64,000 nt of DNA from PALSA-693 sp963834725 (GCA_963834725.1 CAWICN010000001.1:930001-994000), one strand, 5' to 3'. Shown: positions 47,302-56,997, numbered from the stretch's first letter. The notes: generated from the sequence alone by a model not told the origin. Made by a program: numbers and translations.

Positions 47302-49424
47302 CTAGAAGGCGAGCAGCTCCCGGGCGGCCGTCGTGACATCCTCGACCTGGGGCAGGATCGCCGCCGCCAATGTCGGCTCGTAGGCCACGTGAGTGTCGGC
47401 GGCGCCGATCCGCCGGACCGGCGCGTCGAGGTCGGTCGAAGCAGTGCTCAGCCGACCCAGGCGGCCACCTCGGCTCCAAAGCCGCTCGTGAGCACGTCCT
47501 CGTGGGCGACAAGCAGCCGGCCGGTGCGGGCCACCTCCGTGCCCACGAGCCCCTGGTCCCATGGCAAGAGCGATCGCAGGTCGATGACCTGGACCGAGCT
47601 GCCATCCTCGGCGGCCAGGATGGCGGCCGCCTGCCGGGACTTCTCGACCAGGGCGCCCCAGGTGACGATCGTCAGCTCGTCGCCCGCCAAGGCCACACGC
47701 CCCCGGCCGAAGGGGATCTGAAACTCCCGGGACGGGAAAGGATCGCGGGTGTACGGCTGGCGCAACAGGTGCTTGTGCTCGAGGAACATCACCGGGTCCT
47801 CCGCCTGCAGCGCCGTCCGCAGCAGGCCAACCGCATCGACCGCCCGGGACGGCATCACGATGGTGAGGCCGGGGATGTGCGTGAATATGGATTCGCCGGA
47901 CTGGGAGTGCCAGATGGCTCCTCCGCTCACGTAGCCACCGATGGGCACCCGCAACACCATCGGGCAGCTGAAGGCCCCGTTGGACCGCCACCGGATGGTC
48001 GCCGCCTCGCTTTTGATCTGGTGCATGGCAGGCCAGATGTAATCGAAGAACTGGACCTCGGGGACGGGCCGCAGTCCTCGCAGACCCTGGCCGACCGCCC
48101 GCCCGACGATATTGGCCTCGGCGAGCGGAGTGTTGTAGGACCGGGCCAGACCGAAACGTCGCTGGAGACCGAAGGTGGTGCCGAACACGCCGCCCTTCCC
48201 CTCCACGTTGGCCAGCACCGCCTCCCGGGCGTCGGCGACGTCCTCGCCGAAAACCCGGATGCGTTCATCCTCCTCCATCTGTTCGGCGAGGGTGCGCGTG
48301 ATGGCCTCACCGAGCGCGACAACCTCGCCCTGACCGTCGTCGGCGCTCTCGGCGGCAGGATCGACATACGGAAGCGCTACCACGTGGTCGCGGATGCTGG
48401 CCGGATCGGGGCGGGGTGCCGCCAGGGCTCGCCGCGCCGCCGCCAGCACCGTTTGGCGGGCCTCCTCTTTGATCTCACTCGCTTCGTCAGCCGTCAGCAC
48501 CCCGCCCTCGACCAGCACCTGTTCCATGAGCACCAGGGGATCGTGGGCGGCCTCGTCAGCCAGTTCGTCCGGCGAGCGGTACTTGCTCTGGGTGTCCTGC
48601 GAGGAGTGGGAATAGGGGCGGGTCACAGTGGCATGGATGAGCGTCGGGCCTACTCCGGCCCGAACCTCGGCCACGATGTCGGTGGCCCGGGAGCGCACCT
48701 CGAAGTAATCGCGCCCGTCGAGGCGATGGACGTGGAGACCGCGGAAGCCACGGACCAGCTCCGCGATCGGCGCCGGTGATTGATCGACCGACGGGACCGA
48801 GATGGCGAAACCGTTGTCCGCCACCACGTAGAGAACGGGCAAGTGGAGGGTGCAGGCCGTGTTGAGGCTCTCCCAGAACTCGCCTTCCGAAGTGGCCCCC
48901 TCGCCCAGCGAGACGTAGGTCAGCTCGTCGCCGTGGGCGACGCAGCCAGGAAGTTGGCGGCGGGAGATATAGCGACTGGCCTCGGCGCAGCCGACAGCGG
49001 GCAGGCACTGACTGCCGGTGGGGCTGGATTGGGTGACGATGTTGAGGCCGGCGTTTCCCCAGTGGCACGACATCTGCCGGCCGCCCGAGGCGGGGTCGGC
49101 GGCCGACCCGACGGCTTCGAGAAGAATCTCTTCGGGCGTGACACCGAGGGCAAGCATGAGAGCTCGATCCCGGTAATACGGGAAAAACCAGTCGTAGGCG
49201 GGGCGCAGCTCCCGCCCGAGGCCGAGCAGCAATGCTTCGTGTCCGGCGCCCGAGATCTGGAAAAAGACCCGGCTCTGTTTCTGCAGGACGATCTCGCGGT
49301 CGTCCAGGAGGCGCGAGATCCAGCCGGAGGTGAAATCCGCTCGCAGCTCCTCAACAGGGATGCCCCGGAAGGTCGAGGACAACGATGTCGGTACCGGCGC
49401 AGTTGAAGACAGCGACGCAGCCAT
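47302..49424 (-). CDS. Fused branched-chain 2-oxoacid dehydrogenase E1 alpha-beta (two frameshifts at the end)
   Basis: Thiamine-diphosphate decarboxylase/dehydrogenase component, with alpha and beta chains in one polypeptide. The alpha half has [20 protein letters not shown], the thiamine motif [17 protein letters not shown] and [14 protein letters not shown]; the beta half (from about residue 330) has [40 protein letters not shown] and [17 protein letters not shown]. Two extra bases near 47444 and 47430, only about 15 nt apart, shift the frame near the C-terminus; corrected, it is 706 residues ending in ARELLAF. A 2-oxoisovalerate-type substrate fits nearby IcmF and the leucine operon. No E2 or E3 gene is in the window. 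Confidence 0.85.
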
Positions 49425-49530
49425 AGCAATGTCATGGTAGGCCTGGGGGGCTATAAGCGCGCGGCAATGCTCGCCCCCGAAGGCGGGGCGAAGATCGGTG
49501 AATGTACCACCCCACTCCACCTCAGCCCGG

Positions 49531-50076
49531 CTATGCCGGCTGTCCGATCATCAACACCAGGGCGGCGACGAAAAGAAGATCGCATCCGATCGCACCCCAC
49601 GTCAGCAGCCGTCCGGCGCTGGCCACCTCCGCTGGCCGGCCGAGCCGGGCAGGCGCGGCGCCGCCGCCGTCCCCCGTCTCGTCGGTGACGGGGCTCCCGG
49701 CGCCGGCAGGGCGTGCAGCGGCGCCGATGCGGCGTTCGGCCGGGCGGACGACGCCGAGGAGGAGCGCGGCGGCCGCCAGCCAGATGACCGAGGCGGCGAT
49801 CACCCAGGTATCCGCAAAGTCCGCCCCCGACGGCCGCAGCCCGAGGGCACCGGCCCCGAGAAAGGGAACGGCCAGTACCAGCCACTCGGCCCGGCCCGGC
49901 GACCGGAAGTACCGGCCCGTTTCCTCCTCCGATCCGGGCCGGTCGGGGTGACTGGCGGTCGCCCCGTAAACCCCGCTCAATGCGACGGACCCGAAGCCAA
50001 TGACTGCGCTGATCACATGGAGGGCGACGAGTGTGTCGTAGAGCGCAGTGTGCCCAGTGGACGCGGCAACCACCAC
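49531..50076 (-). CDS. DUF2269-like integral membrane protein
   Basis: A 181-residue protein with about four membrane segments (about residues 12-38, 64-82, 88-108 and 154-177). The N-terminal LVALHVISAVIGFGSVALSG with a buried His resembles DUF2269, a family of predicted integral membrane proteins of unknown function, sometimes with haem-ligand-like histidines. Between helices three and four is a Gly/Ala/Arg loop. It precedes E1 on the same strand by about 105 nt and may not be functionally linked. Confidence 0.72.
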   Translation of the reverse strand: MVVAASTGHTALYDTLVALHVISAVIGFGSVALSGVYGATASHPDRPGSEEETGRYFRSPGRAEWLVLAVPFLGAGALGLRPSGADFADTWVIAASVIWLAAAALLLGVVRPAERRIGAAARPAGAGSPVTDETGDGGGAAPARLGRPAEVASAGRLLTWGAIGCDLLFVAALVLMIGQPA

Positions 50077-50140
50077 ACCCCGATACTGCCCGATGACCTG
50101 CCGGCGGGTGCCGCGCCGGAACGGTTCCCCCGCCCCAGAT

Positions 50141-50210
50141 CAGGTGCGGAGCGTCAGGTGCGGAGCGTCAGGTGCAGAGCGTCAGGCGCAGAGCGTCAGC
50201 TGCGGACGCC
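50141..50210. repeat. 14-bp tandem repeat at the 3' end of a gene
   Basis: Four units of CAGGTGCGGAGCGT (variants CAGGTGCAG, CAGGCGCAG) and a degenerate fifth. The last unit includes the stop codon of the minus-strand hypothetical gene. Because 14 is not a multiple of three, it is not a coding repeat. Confidence 0.88.
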
Positions 50211-50831
50211 GGCGAGGAGGCGGTGGAACCGTGAATGCCGGGCTGGCCGCCACGGTGTCCCGCGGCGGCGGTCCTCTTGGGCAAAGCGGAGCAGGCCTTC
50301 GAGGAAGTCCCGGAGGGCAGTGTCAGGTTCGCTCGAGGCCTCCGCGATCACCTCGCTGGCCAGAACGGCAACCCTGGGCGCGGCGCGGCGCGCATAGGCC
50401 TCCAGCGTCGGCGAGAGCTGACGGTTGAGCTCTCTGGCCTGGCGGGTGTGCCGGGCTTCGATGACCGCCGGCGGGGCCACCTCGAGCAGCAGTTCGGCGG
50501 TGAGCGCGGAGCCATCCAGGGCGACTCGGTGGCGGGAATCGATGTCGCCCACCCACTCCAGACAGAACCGGGCCAGCCGGGTGGCATGTCCCGGATCCGG
50601 ATCCGCCGTGCCGATCACGAGGGGCACCAGCGGCTCGAGCCGGTGCAACTCCCTCTCTGACATGAGGTCGTTGACGCTTCGGGCGGCCGCCGCCAGGACG
50701 GGGTGAGCGCAGCGCGGATGGTCGCTCCACCGCTCCCCCGCCAAAACCGATGCCACCTCCATGAAGCATCCCCGCCGGCGTGACCAAAGATGACGGCCTC
50801 TGGCGAGACTCGGCAGGGCTGGCTTGCTCAT
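50196..50831 (-). CDS. Conserved actinobacterial hypothetical protein
   Basis: A 211-residue soluble protein. GRHLWSRRRGCFMEVASVLA and GERWSDHPRCAHPVLAAAAR at its N-terminus resemble a conserved actinobacterial family of unknown function that I remember only as hypothetical. His and Cys residues in DHPRCAH could bind metal. The rest is Ala/Arg/Leu-rich and helical. It is divergent from the DUF4032 gene across 130 bp. Confidence 0.75.
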   Translation of the reverse strand: MSKPALPSLARGRHLWSRRRGCFMEVASVLAGERWSDHPRCAHPVLAAAARSVNDLMSERELHRLEPLVPLVIGTADPDPGHATRLARFCLEWVGDIDSRHRVALDGSALTAELLLEVAPPAVIEARHTRQARELNRQLSPTLEAYARRAAPRVAVLASEVIAEASSEPDTALRDFLEGLLRFAQEDRRRGTPWRPARHSRFHRLLAGVRS

Positions 50832-50960
50832 GACGAACGCTCCCGTATCGATGTCAGCGAGGAGATTCGCGAATCTCCGCCTCCAGGTATGTTGGCAACA
50901 GGCGGGTATGTCTGCAACCGGTACCGCGCCAGTTTTGCCGAGCATCAAAGGGCAACTGAT

Positions 50961-52223
50961 ATGCGTGTGATCCTCGACCCGACGGCGAGCCAGGCCACCG
51001 GGCTGCTCGAACTTCCCTGGTCGGAACCCCTCGAGGAGTGGTCCGACCCGCGGCTGGTGGTCCCCCGTCAACCCGGTGTGCACCGCCACATCGTGCGCTT
51101 CGTCGACCTGATGGGGACGGTGTGGGTCATCAAAGAGCTCGAGGAGCGATTGGCCCGGAAGGAGTACCGGCTGCTGCGCCGCCTCGCCGACCTGGGCATC
51201 CCGTGTGTGACCGCGCAGAGCGTTGTCGTGGACCGGGGAACCGACGTCGACGCCGCCCTGGTGACCCGCTACCTGGAGTACTCCACGACCTACCGGACCC
51301 TCTTCAGCGAGCCGCGGGGCCTGCACCCGCACGACCGGCTGCTCGATGCCCTGGTCGAGCTGCTGGTCCGCCTCCATCTGGCCGGCTTCTACTGGGGCGA
51401 CTGCTCGCTCTCCAACACCCTGTTCCGCCTCGACGCCGGCGCCCTGGCCGCCTATCTGGTCGACGCCGAGACGGCTGAGCTGCACCCGAGCCTCTCAGCC
51501 GGCCAGCGGCGCACGGACGTAGCCCAGGCCTGCGAGCGGGTGGCGGGCGAGCTCGCGGACCTGGACGCCGCCGGCCTCCTGTGCGTCGACATCGACCCGA
51601 TTGCCAAGATGGATCCGATTGAGTGGGCCTTCGATATCGAGCGCCGCTATGACGAACTCTGGAAGGAGGTCACCGGCGAGTGGATCATCCCCTCCGGTGA
51701 GGAGCGCCATTCGGTCGCAGAGCGGATGCGACGGTTGAACGCCCTCGGCTTCGACGTCGTGGAGGTCGAGCTGGCCGATGCCGACACCGATCGGCCCCGC
51801 CTGCGCGTGAAGACGCGGGTGAGCGAGCCCGGCCACTACCGCCAGCACCTCTACCAGCGCACCGGCCTGGTCGCCGAGGAGAACCAGGCCCGGCGCCTGC
51901 TCAACGACCTGGCCTCCTACCGGGCCCGCCTCGAGCGCAGGACAGAGGGACCGGTATCGGAGGTGGTGGCCGCCAACCGCTGGCTGAGCGAGGTGTACGA
52001 ACCGGTGGCGGCGAGCATCCCGGCTGACCTCCGGGACAAGCTTGATCCGGTCGAGGTCTTCCACGAGGTGCTCGAGCACCGCTGGTTCCTCTCCGAGCAA
52101 GCGGGCCGCGATGTGGGCACCAGGGCGGCCGCGGCATCGTATCTTGACGAGGTGCTGCCGCGTGTGCCCGACGATCTGACGTCGGGCCGGGGCGGCCCGG
52201 GCGGGCCTCCCCGCACCTCATAG
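50961..52223 (+). CDS. DUF4032 protein with lipopolysaccharide-kinase-like fold
   Basis: A 420-residue protein. The N-half resembles Kdo/WaaP-type small kinases: VWVIKELEERLARKEYRLLR has the ATP lysine and Glu, FYWGDCSLSNTLFRLDAG the catalytic loop (W-G-D-x-x-x-x-N), and YLVDAETAELHPSLS the metal-binding Asp. The C-half (from about residue 215) is the DUF4032 region. The family is nearly confined to actinobacteria and its substrate is unknown. The ATG of MRVILDP has AAAGGG upstream and was chosen over a longer frame. Confidence 0.86.
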   Translation: MRVILDPTASQATGLLELPWSEPLEEWSDPRLVVPRQPGVHRHIVRFVDLMGTVWVIKELEERLARKEYRLLRRLADLGIPCVTAQSVVVDRGTDVDAALVTRYLEYSTTYRTLFSEPRGLHPHDRLLDALVELLVRLHLAGFYWGDCSLSNTLFRLDAGALAAYLVDAETAELHPSLSAGQRRTDVAQACERVAGELADLDAAGLLCVDIDPIAKMDPIEWAFDIERRYDELWKEVTGEWIIPSGEERHSVAERMRRLNALGFDVVEVELADADTDRPRLRVKTRVSEPGHYRQHLYQRTGLVAEENQARRLLNDLASYRARLERRTEGPVSEVVAANRWLSEVYEPVAASIPADLRDKLDPVEVFHEVLEHRWFLSEQAGRDVGTRAAAASYLDEVLPRVPDDLTSGRGGPGGPPRTS

Positions 52224-52304
52224 CAGGGGCGAACGCGGCGTCGGTGTTCCCGCTCGCACCGCCCGCTTTCACTGCTCAGGGCGGGCGGCCCGACGCAAGG
52301 GGTG

Positions 52305-52333
52305 TTGACGGCGGCGGGCAAGTGTTGTAATTG
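52305..52333 (+). promoter_or_regulatory. Probable promoter of the lacI-type gene
   Basis: TTGACG, a 17-bp spacer and TAATTG; the -35 is good and the -10 is weak. It lies just upstream of two operator-like palindromes, which would place the regulator over the transcription start. Confidence 0.4.
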
Positions 52334-52339
52334 TACTCA

Positions 52340-52370
52340 TGGAATGGGTTCCACCCTGGAACTGCTTCCA
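52340..52370. promoter_or_regulatory. Two tandem LacI-type operator-like palindromes
   Basis: TGGAATGGGTTCCA (52340-52353) and TGGAACTGCTTCCA (52357-52370) share arms TGGAA/TTCCA with 17 bp between centres. This resembles operators of LacI-family sugar regulators. They sit between the promoter and the regulator gene, suggesting autoregulation. Confidence 0.6.
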
Positions 52371-52410
52371 TCCGGGGGGACCGGATTATGGGACGAGTTC
52401 GGTAGGAAGC

Positions 52411-53601
52411 ATGGCACGGCGGGTAAATATCGCAGCTGTGGCCACGGAAGCTGGTGTTGGTATCGGGACCGTGTCCCGGGTGATCAACGGCAGCCCCAAC
52501 GTTCGGGCCACCACGCGACAACGGGTGCTCGAGGTCATCGATCGCCTCAACTACCGGCCGAGCCGGCTGGCCGTCGGCCTGTCGCGCGGGCGAACCGGGG
52601 CGGTCGGAATCCTGGTGCCGTTTCTTACCCGCCCGTCCGTGGTCGAACGACTGGCCGGCGCGATCGCCGTGTTCGACGAGCAGGAGTACGACACTGTGGT
52701 GTTCAACGTCGAAACCAGCCAGCAACGTGACCGCCATGTCGAGGCCCTCCTCTCGCAGCACCGGGCCGATGGGGTCATGGTCTTCTCGCTGCGGCTGGCC
52801 GCCGCCCAGCTGGCCGCGTTCAAACGGGCGCACGTGCCGCTGTCGATGGTCGACGTCGACGCGGCCGGTGTGCCGAGCACGGTGATTGACGACGTGGAAG
52901 GAGGCCGGCTGGCGACGGCCCACCTGCTCGAGCTCGGGCACCGGCGCATCGGGTGCATCGGTGACCGCTCACAGGGCGGCCTGGGCTTTCGCTCCGGACG
53001 CCGGCGCATCACCGGCTACTCCCGCGCCCTGGAAGCCACCGGGATCGCCGTGGACCCGGCGTTGGTGCAGATCGGGGCGCCGAGCTCCGCCGCCGCCTCC
53101 GTCCTGGCCACTGCGCTGCTCACCGGTCCGGACCCTCCCACCGCCATCTTTGCCGCGTCGGACACGCAGGCCATGGGGGTGCTGGCGGCCGCTGCCAATC
53201 TTGGCATCGAGATCCCCGATGAGCTCTCGGTGATCGGATTCGACGACATCGAGACGGCCGCGCTGCTGCAGCTGTCCACCGTTCGACAGCCGCTGGCATT
53301 CAGTGGCGCGGAAGGGGCGCGGCGGCTGGTGGCCCAGCTCCGCGGCGACGTGGTGCGCCCCATCTGCACCCGGCTTCCGCTCCAGGTCATCCAACGAGCG
53401 AGCACCGCAAAACGCCCCGGAGCAGGGCCGGTCCGTACCGGGCGTCCCCGCCGCGCCGCGGAGCCCGCCGACGGGCGTGAGCCGGGACGGCCGGACTCGG
53501 CCCGGGCCTCGCCGGGACCTCGCCCGCCGGTCCTGCGGGCCAGCGCGCCGGCACGCCGGCCACGGGGCCGGACCCGGGCGGAGGGAGCGGGCGACAGCTG
53601 A
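52411..53601 (+). CDS. LacI-family transcriptional regulator
   Basis: A 396-residue DNA-binding repressor. The helix-turn-helix and hinge are VNIAAVATEAGVGIGTVSRV and LNYRPSRLAVGLSRG; the effector domain follows (VGILVPFLTRPSVVERLAGA, DVEGGRLATAHLLELGHRRI, FAASDTQAMGVLAAAANLGI, LSVIGFDDIETAALLQLSTV). After about residue 330 comes an Arg/Pro/Ala-rich tail of about 65 residues that the family normally lacks. It precedes a sugar ABC transporter and GH13 gene, so it likely responds to a glucoside and represses them. The ATG has TAGGAAG upstream. Confidence 0.92.
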   Translation: MARRVNIAAVATEAGVGIGTVSRVINGSPNVRATTRQRVLEVIDRLNYRPSRLAVGLSRGRTGAVGILVPFLTRPSVVERLAGAIAVFDEQEYDTVVFNVETSQQRDRHVEALLSQHRADGVMVFSLRLAAAQLAAFKRAHVPLSMVDVDAAGVPSTVIDDVEGGRLATAHLLELGHRRIGCIGDRSQGGLGFRSGRRRITGYSRALEATGIAVDPALVQIGAPSSAAASVLATALLTGPDPPTAIFAASDTQAMGVLAAAANLGIEIPDELSVIGFDDIETAALLQLSTVRQPLAFSGAEGARRLVAQLRGDVVRPICTRLPLQVIQRASTAKRPGAGPVRTGRPRRAAEPADGREPGRPDSARASPGPRPPVLRASAPARRPRGRTRAEGAGDS

Positions 53602-53641
53602 CCTGCGGCTCCGGTGGACAGGACGACCCACGGAAGAGCGG

Positions 53642-53681
53642 CAACACACCAATTCAGGCAACAACACACCAACTCAGGCAA
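53642..53681. repeat. 20-bp direct repeat before the binding-protein gene
   Basis: CAACACACCAAYTCAGGCAA occurs twice in tandem (one mismatch), just upstream of the AGAGGAAGG ribosome-binding site. It could be a leader element or regulator site. Confidence 0.7.
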
Positions 53682-53693
53682 GAGGAAGGCAAG

Positions 53694-55088
53694 ATGCAAA
53701 TGGCACATCGATCATGGTGGAAGCGAACCAGCCGACGTCGGACCGGAATGCGGGGGGTGGTCCTCCTCGTCGGGGTGGCTGCCCTGGCGCTGTCCGCGTG
53801 CGGAAGCAGCAGCCATTCGTCGAGCAGCCCGACGACGGCTGCCGCGCCGACCGCTCCCGCCACGAGCGCGGCGGCGTCGGGTACGAGCCAGTCGGGGAGC
53901 ATCCAATGGTGGGCCAGCCCCATCACGACGAGCGGCGCCGACCCCCGGGCGGTCCTGATCACCGCCTTCGAGAAGCAGTACCCGAATATCCACGTGACGC
54001 TGGTCTCGGCACCAAACGACACCGACACCAACCGGGCTGCTCTCACGACCCAGATCTCCGGCGGTTCGGCCCACCCCGACGTATACATGGGCGACGTCAT
54101 CTGGCCGGCCCAGTTCGGCGCCCACCAGCTGGCCGTCCCGCTGTCCAACTATTTGCCCCAGAGTTACTGGAACAACTTTGCGCCGGGCCTGGTGGCGGGC
54201 GCCACCTACAAGGGCCAGGTGTATGGTGCCCCGTTCTTCGAGGATCAGGGCTTCCTCTACTACCGGAAGGATCTGCTCACGGCCGCCCATCTGTCGCCGC
54301 CGACCACGTTCGAGCAGCTGATGACCGACGCCCAGACCCTGCAGAAGGCCGGCAAGGTCAAGTACGGCTTCGTCTGGCAGGGTGCCTCGTATGAGGGCAC
54401 CACCTGCAACTTCATGGAGTACCTGACCAGCGCCGGCGGGTCCGTGCTCAACGGCTCCGCCACCAGCTCCACCATCGACTCGCCGCAGGCCCTTCAGGCC
54501 CTCAATTTCATGCGGAGCCTGGTTTCCTCGGGTGTGACTCCGGCGGCCGTGTCGACGTTCCAGGAATCGCAGGCCATGGCCGCCTTCGCCGCCGGTCAGG
54601 CCGCGTTCCTGCGCAACTGGGACTACGCCTACTCGGACTCGCAGGCGGCCGGCTCCACGGTGATCGGCAAGGTCGGGGTCGAGCCCATGCCGACCTTTAC
54701 GGGGCACCCCACCCCTGGTTACTCGAACATCGGCGGCTGGAACCTCTACATCAACCCGCACAGCGCGAACAAGGCGGCTGACCTGACCTTCATCAGGTGG
54801 ATGACCGGATCCCAGGCCCAGACCATTCTGGCCACGCAGTTCTCCGAGATTCCTACCAACCAGGCGGTCCGGACGTCGCCGGCGGTCGTCGGCCACAACG
54901 CGGTCATGGCGATCGTCCCCCGTACCAGGCTGGTTCCCCGCCCGGCCCAGACCCCCAACTACCCGGCGGTCAGCCAGGCCATCTACCAGAACGTCAATGC
55001 CGTGCTGGCCGGATCGGAGTCGCCGCAGTCGGCGCTCCACGCCATGAACTCCGGCATCAACACTGCCCTTTCAGGCTCGGGCCTGTAA
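53694..55088 (+). CDS. Sugar ABC transporter substrate-binding lipoprotein
   Basis: A 464-residue MalE-type binding protein. Its signal peptide ends in the lipobox LSAC (lipid Cys at about residue 36), followed by a Ser/Thr/Ala linker. The ligand-binding fold shows PDVYMGDVIWPAQFGAHQLA, GAPFFEDQGFLYYRKDLL and GGWNLYINPHSANKAADLTF. Anchored outside the membrane, it captures a saccharide, probably an alpha-glucoside given the GH13 gene. It starts about 92 nt after lacI and is followed by a strong hairpin before the permease genes. Confidence 0.92.
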   Translation: MQMAHRSWWKRTSRRRTGMRGVVLLVGVAALALSACGSSSHSSSSPTTAAAPTAPATSAAASGTSQSGSIQWWASPITTSGADPRAVLITAFEKQYPNIHVTLVSAPNDTDTNRAALTTQISGGSAHPDVYMGDVIWPAQFGAHQLAVPLSNYLPQSYWNNFAPGLVAGATYKGQVYGAPFFEDQGFLYYRKDLLTAAHLSPPTTFEQLMTDAQTLQKAGKVKYGFVWQGASYEGTTCNFMEYLTSAGGSVLNGSATSSTIDSPQALQALNFMRSLVSSGVTPAAVSTFQESQAMAAFAAGQAAFLRNWDYAYSDSQAAGSTVIGKVGVEPMPTFTGHPTPGYSNIGGWNLYINPHSANKAADLTFIRWMTGSQAQTILATQFSEIPTNQAVRTSPAVVGHNAVMAIVPRTRLVPRPAQTPNYPAVSQAIYQNVNAVLAGSESPQSALHAMNSGINTALSGSGL

Positions 55089-55099
55089 AGCTGCCGGTC

Positions 55100-55134
55100 G
55101 ACGGGGACCGGGTGATGCTCACCCGGTCCCCGTC
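55100..55134 (+). terminator. Perfect 16-bp intercistronic hairpin
   Basis: GACGGGGACCGGGTGA pairs exactly with TCACCCGGTCCCCGTC around a TGC loop, 11 nt after the binding-protein stop. No T-run follows. Such hairpins between binding-protein and permease genes usually protect or partly terminate mRNA, raising binding-protein levels. Confidence 0.75.
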
Positions 55135-55183
55135 TCCGGTGTCCCACCATCGACCAACGCTCGCCGGCGAATGAGGAGAAGGC

Positions 55184-56149
55184 ATGACCACCACCGAGAC
55201 CGAAGTCGCGACTCCTCCCACTCCCCCACCCACTCGAACGCGGCCGGCGGGCAAACCGGACCACAACCGGCGGGTGCTGGCCCGGCTGGGATGGGGCTTC
55301 TCCACCCCGGCCCTGATCATCGTGCTGGCGGTGACGATCTTCCCGATCGTCTACTCGGTGATCATGAGCTTCTCACACGTCAATGTGCTGGGTAGCGGCT
55401 TCAAGCTGTCCGGATTTCCCACGACGGCCAACTACTCGCTTCTGATCCACAGTGCGACGTGGCGCTACGCCCTCTTCTTCACCATCATCTACACCATCAT
55501 CACGGTGCTGGTCGAGCTGATCCTCGGCACGGCCATCGCCCTGGTGCTCGAGCGCCTGGTTCGAGGCCGAGGCCTGATGATGGCCCTCCTCCTGATCCCG
55601 TGGTCATTGATCACGGTGATCTCGGCCCAGCTGTGGTCGTACATCTACAACCCCGTCTACGGCATTGCCGACTACATCTTCTCCAAGCTCGGACTGGGGC
55701 ACCCCCTCTTCCTGGGTACGCCCACCCCGGCCATCATTTCGATGATGGTGGCCGACATCTGGAAGACCACGCCGTTCGTGGCCATCATCGTGCTGGCCGG
55801 GTTGGTCATGCTGCCGCAGGATGTCTATGAAGCCGCCGAGGTCGACGGCGCGTCGGGGTGGGCCACGTTCTGGCGCATCACTTTTCCCCTGCTGCGACCG
55901 ACCCTCGCCCTGGCCGTTCTCTTCCGGGTGCTCCAGGCCTTCGGCCTGTTCGACCTGCCCTTCGTCCTGACCCAGGGCGGCCCCGGCCACGCCACCACCT
56001 CGCTGGCCATTCTCGGCTACAAGGCCATGTTCCAGGATCTCGCCTTCGGGCCGGGCGCGGCGGTAGCCACCAGCACCGCCGTGCTGGTGCTGGTCGGCTG
56101 CCTGCTGTTTCTGAAGGTGTTCCGGGCCCAGGTCGGACAGGAGCAATAA
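55184..56149 (+). CDS. Sugar ABC transporter permease (MalF-like)
   Basis: A 321-residue permease with six predicted membrane segments after a Pro/Thr-rich cytosolic N-terminus. The ATPase-docking EAA loop is EAAEVDGASGWATFWRITFP; the second conserved region is FVLTQGGPGHATTSLAILGY. It forms the membrane channel with the MalG-like partner, whose ATG lies directly after its stop. The start has GAGGAGAAGG upstream. Confidence 0.92.
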   Translation: MTTTETEVATPPTPPPTRTRPAGKPDHNRRVLARLGWGFSTPALIIVLAVTIFPIVYSVIMSFSHVNVLGSGFKLSGFPTTANYSLLIHSATWRYALFFTIIYTIITVLVELILGTAIALVLERLVRGRGLMMALLLIPWSLITVISAQLWSYIYNPVYGIADYIFSKLGLGHPLFLGTPTPAIISMMVADIWKTTPFVAIIVLAGLVMLPQDVYEAAEVDGASGWATFWRITFPLLRPTLALAVLFRVLQAFGLFDLPFVLTQGGPGHATTSLAILGYKAMFQDLAFGPGAAVATSTAVLVLVGCLLFLKVFRAQVGQEQ

Positions 56150-56151
56150 CC

Positions 56152-56997
56152 ATGCGCAATCGCAAACGCGTCGGCTGGCACCGCTATATCAACGGGGTCA
56201 GCATCTCCACCGTCCTCGTCGTCCTCTTCGTGCTCCTACCCCTGTACTGGATGATCACGACCAGCTTCAAGACCACGGCGGGAGTCGGGGCCGTCCCGCC
56301 GCAGCTCTTCCCGCATCCCCTCACTACCAAGAACTACCATGTCGCGTTCAGCCAGTACACCTTCGGGCGCTACATCATCAACTCGGTGATCGTCGCGGTG
56401 GTCGCCACCGTGGTCGTGCTTACTCTTGGGACGCTGGCCGGCTATGCGCTGGGACGGCTGCCGATGCGGGGCAAATTTCCCATCCTGGTGGCCCTGCTGA
56501 TGATCTCGGTGTTTCCCGCGATCGCGGTGATCGCGCCTCTCTATCTGCTCATGCGCGACCTCCACTGGCTGAACAGCTACCAGGCGCTGATCCTGCCCTA
56601 CGCCGCCTTCAACCTGCCGTTTGCCATCTGGATCTTGCGCAACTACATGCTCGGCATCCCGAAGGAGATGGAGGAGACCGGCCGCATCGATGGCGCCGGA
56701 CCATTGCGGACGGTCTGGTCGATCGTGCTCCCGCAGGCTCTGCCAGGTCTGTTCACGGCCGGAGTGTTCACCTTTACCGCCTGCTGGACCGAGTTCCTGA
56801 TGGCGCTGACCTTCAACAGCGTCAACAACTACCGCACCATCCCGGTCGGCATCGCCCTCTTCGGAGCCCAGTTCACCATCCCCTACGGGATCATCTTCGC
56901 GGCCAGCGTGGTCGCCGTCGTGCCCATTGCCATCCTGGTGCTCGTCTTCCGCAAGTCGGTGGTTTCCGGTCTCACGTCGGGGGCCGTGAAAGGGTGA
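56152..56997 (+). CDS. Sugar ABC transporter permease (MalG-like)
   Basis: A 281-residue permease with six membrane segments. Typical blocks are LLPLYWMITTSFKT at the N-terminus, PFAIWILRNYMLGIPKEMEE, and the EAA-type loop EETGRIDGAGPLRTVWSIVLP. It pairs with the MalF-like protein. It starts 2 nt after the previous stop, preceded by GACAGGAG, and its own stop overlaps the GH13 start (GTGA). Confidence 0.92.
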   Translation: MRNRKRVGWHRYINGVSISTVLVVLFVLLPLYWMITTSFKTTAGVGAVPPQLFPHPLTTKNYHVAFSQYTFGRYIINSVIVAVVATVVVLTLGTLAGYALGRLPMRGKFPILVALLMISVFPAIAVIAPLYLLMRDLHWLNSYQALILPYAAFNLPFAIWILRNYMLGIPKEMEETGRIDGAGPLRTVWSIVLPQALPGLFTAGVFTFTACWTEFLMALTFNSVNNYRTIPVGIALFGAQFTIPYGIIFAASVVAVVPIAILVLVFRKSVVSGLTSGAVKG

